Positions 62,139 to 64,000 of a stretch of 64,000 nucleotides of DNA are shown one piece after another; positions within the stretch are counted from its first letter, which is position 1; each line of letters opens with the position of its first letter. The DNA is from Undaria pinnatifida (Eukaryota > Sar > Phaeophyceae > Laminariales > Alariaceae). The notes below the pieces were generated by a model, which saw only the letters and a list, made by a program, of their open reading frames with translations, did no database searches and was not told the origin of the DNA. The stretch spans positions 8,542,558-8,606,557 of the forward strand of contig JABAKD010000026.1 in the NCBI GenBank assembly GCA_012845835.1, read 5' to 3'. The position numbers were made by a program, and so were the translations under genes.

Positions 62139-63806
62139 GTCAGTTTGGAAGAGCTTGTCTGCAATGTTATCGTCTTTGTGTGCTTGTGCTGCGTGTGCAG
62201 TGTAGGTCTAATATTAGTATTTATTCGTGTTCCTTAAAGATTTGTTTTGTTTAGTTTGCTTCCTGTTCACCGTAATTTCTTAATTTCGGAGACAAACGAT
62301 CGAAGCTACTCGCTACTGCTCGATGTTTTGATCGTGGTCTATTCGGGCCGTTGGGCGGGGACGTGCTTTTTTCGGGCTTGTAATACTGGCTTTCGAAGGC
62401 GTCATAATCGGTCATGCGGGGGTGCAGTTTTCGGACAAATGGGGGACAATTAATGACAGTCACAGTGGGGTACATGATATATTTAGTAGATTTTGTGGGG
62501 TATACCCTCCCCACGTTTCAGTCAAAAGGGGGGATTAGGTTGCCCCCTCCTACGCCGCGACCCCGTTAGCCCCAACACCGTGCCCGAAAAAAAAAGAAAG
62601 AAATTGTGCGTGCTCGGTATGGGCTGCGGGCGCCATGACGGCGCGTCAGAATTGAATATTAGACCGTTTGGGGCGAGCGCGGGCGCGTTCCGCGGGCGTT
62701 TTTTCTCTGTACACCAAAATGACCCGAAAACCTGGGGGTATACCCCCCTTTGACCATTTCCCCTTTGTACGACCCCCCCGATATCTCGGGGAGCGAGCGA
62801 GCCGCCACCACCCACCACCCACCACCCACCCACCGACCTACCCACCACAGCAGCACAACAGCTGTGCAGCAATGCGTGCCGACCAATCCACAACGGCAGC
62901 ACACAGCAGTGCAGCAGTACGCACCACAGCACCTCGGGTACGCGAGGAACTGGGTGGGGATTTCCACTTCCTTACGATTCTCCGCTTTCCTGGGGAGAGC
63001 CCGAGCCGTCCCCGGGAGAGCCTTTTTCCCGCTCCCCGCTCGCCGAGTTGGGAACCGTCGGCCGCTGTGTCGCCGGGGACACCGAGGGCTGATGTGTGAG
63101 GCGGGCATGGCACGGGCGCGCGGTCGCATACGCAGCTCGTACGGTACTCCTACCTGGTATATAGTAAAGCATAATCCGTACGAAGTTGGTGCTTCACAGT
63201 AGTTGCCAGTAGTTGCCAGTAGTTGCCAGTGGTATACTGTCTGTTGCTGAGCGAAGACAGCGCAACACAATCGCGCCGGAAAAGACAGAATAAGCTGCAA
63301 TTCAACACTCATCGTTGCCTCCCTTGCTCAGTCTAAGACAGACCGTGTTAGCGCAAATGTCGTGCATGCAAAACACACGGCTTACTCCCTGACAGAACCA
63401 CCCCGCTGCCGCCACAACTCCCAGACGAACAGCTCCCGAACGATTGGAGTCTGCCAGTGCGCTTGTTAATCTTGGTGACTTTCTCTAAGAGGCAGTCGCG
63501 CCTGTTACCATTGCATACGTAGTGAGCAGGAGGAGTGCTTGTGTTACAATGAAATAATAAAGGCGCAAAAAATAAATAAATCGTACAGAGGTTCGTTATT
63601 CCGAGCGCAGGGCAACAATAATAATGCAGGTTCACCTGTACTTCCAATCAACGTTGTTATTTCGAGCGCAAACAAAACGCACCTGTTACACTGTTGCGAG
63701 GAGTGAGCGGCGCGCGGTCCTCCGCGGGTTCTTCCCTATTGATCGACCAGGCGTCGCTGGAAGTGTCAGCAATAGACTTACGTTTGTCACCAGCCGCAGG
63801 TCGTGT
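62139..63806. other. No gene seen
   Basis: Short simple repeats: CCACCACCCACCACCCACC (62808), AGTTGCCAGT x3 (63198-63228). GGGGTATACCC-type palindromes near 62496 and 62735. The ORFs on both strands overlap and lack domain features. Confidence 0.35.
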
Positions 63807-64000
63807 CTTAAAACTGGTCGCCGGCAGCCAGCTCCCCAGCACCACGGCTGGGCGACACACTCACGTGGTGTCTTGAACTGGTCGTCGGCTGCCAGCTCCC
63901 CAGCACCATGAACAGACGACGCATTCTCAGCACCAGCAACAGACAGCGAAACTCCAGCACCAGCACCAGCACCAGACGTTGCGCAGCCTGTGGTCCCAGC
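63807..64000 (+). repeat. 65-bp duplication and CAGCAC microsatellite
   Basis: ACTGGTCG(C/T)CGGC(A/T)GCCAGCTC followed by CCCAGCACCA occurs at about 63813 and 63878. The window ends in a (CAGCAC)n microsatellite. Confidence 0.75.

Overview
The window is eukaryotic nuclear DNA. It is gene-poor and repeat-rich, with spliced exons, donors of the GTGAG type, long introns, tRNA-derived SINEs, MITE-like inverted-repeat elements and no bacterial operon structure. Two gene families are recognisable and eukaryotic in form: a type II, Golgi-style GT61 glycosyltransferase and a TMEM164-like polytopic membrane protein. There is also a broken Fanzor, the eukaryotic relative of TnpB. Homopolymer C runs just before 3' splice sites, large introns and Fanzor together suggest an alga, perhaps a brown alga or another stramenopile. 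That placement is a guess, because no rRNA or barcode gene is present.

Layout. 0-6 kb: modular dispersed repeats (named A to D here), a SINE split by a repeat-A insertion, and a 16-copy 21-bp array. 6-10 kb: no recognised gene; a 77-bp tandem repeat. 10.26-11.12 kb: decayed Fanzor with two tandem duplications. 11-17.6 kb: minisatellites, including a 96-bp array open on both strands. 17.63-21.07 kb: GT61 gene, two proposed exons on the plus strand. 21-27 kb: repeats and a strongly A/C-rich stretch. 27.10-28.46 kb: TMEM164-like gene on the minus strand, two exons seen, N-terminal exon not found. 29.64-30.42 kb: a row of large hairpins. 30-40.6 kb: a 443-bp inverted-repeat element, a SINE and several dispersed repeats. 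40.64-40.94 kb: small hypothetical gene. 42.65-47.40 kb: eight copies or fragments of one inverted-repeat element in both orientations. 47.66-48.55 kb: a second inverted-repeat element with subterminal motifs and a degraded ORF. 49-51.2 kb: two more SINEs. 52.7-62.1 kb: five lone candidate exons or ORFs of unknown function, plus direct repeats at 60.4 and 61.4 kb around a charged minus-strand ORF. 62-64 kb: no gene seen.

Apart from the two recognised genes the coding content is thin, and no pathway can be built from it. GT61 enzymes act in Golgi glycan synthesis and TMEM164 in lipid acyl transfer; nothing links the two here. Most of the information in the window is in mobile and repeated DNA: retroposed SINEs, at least three inverted-repeat families, and the remains of an RNA-guided nuclease of transposon origin. 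Protein and repeat identities come from reading motifs, not from database searches.
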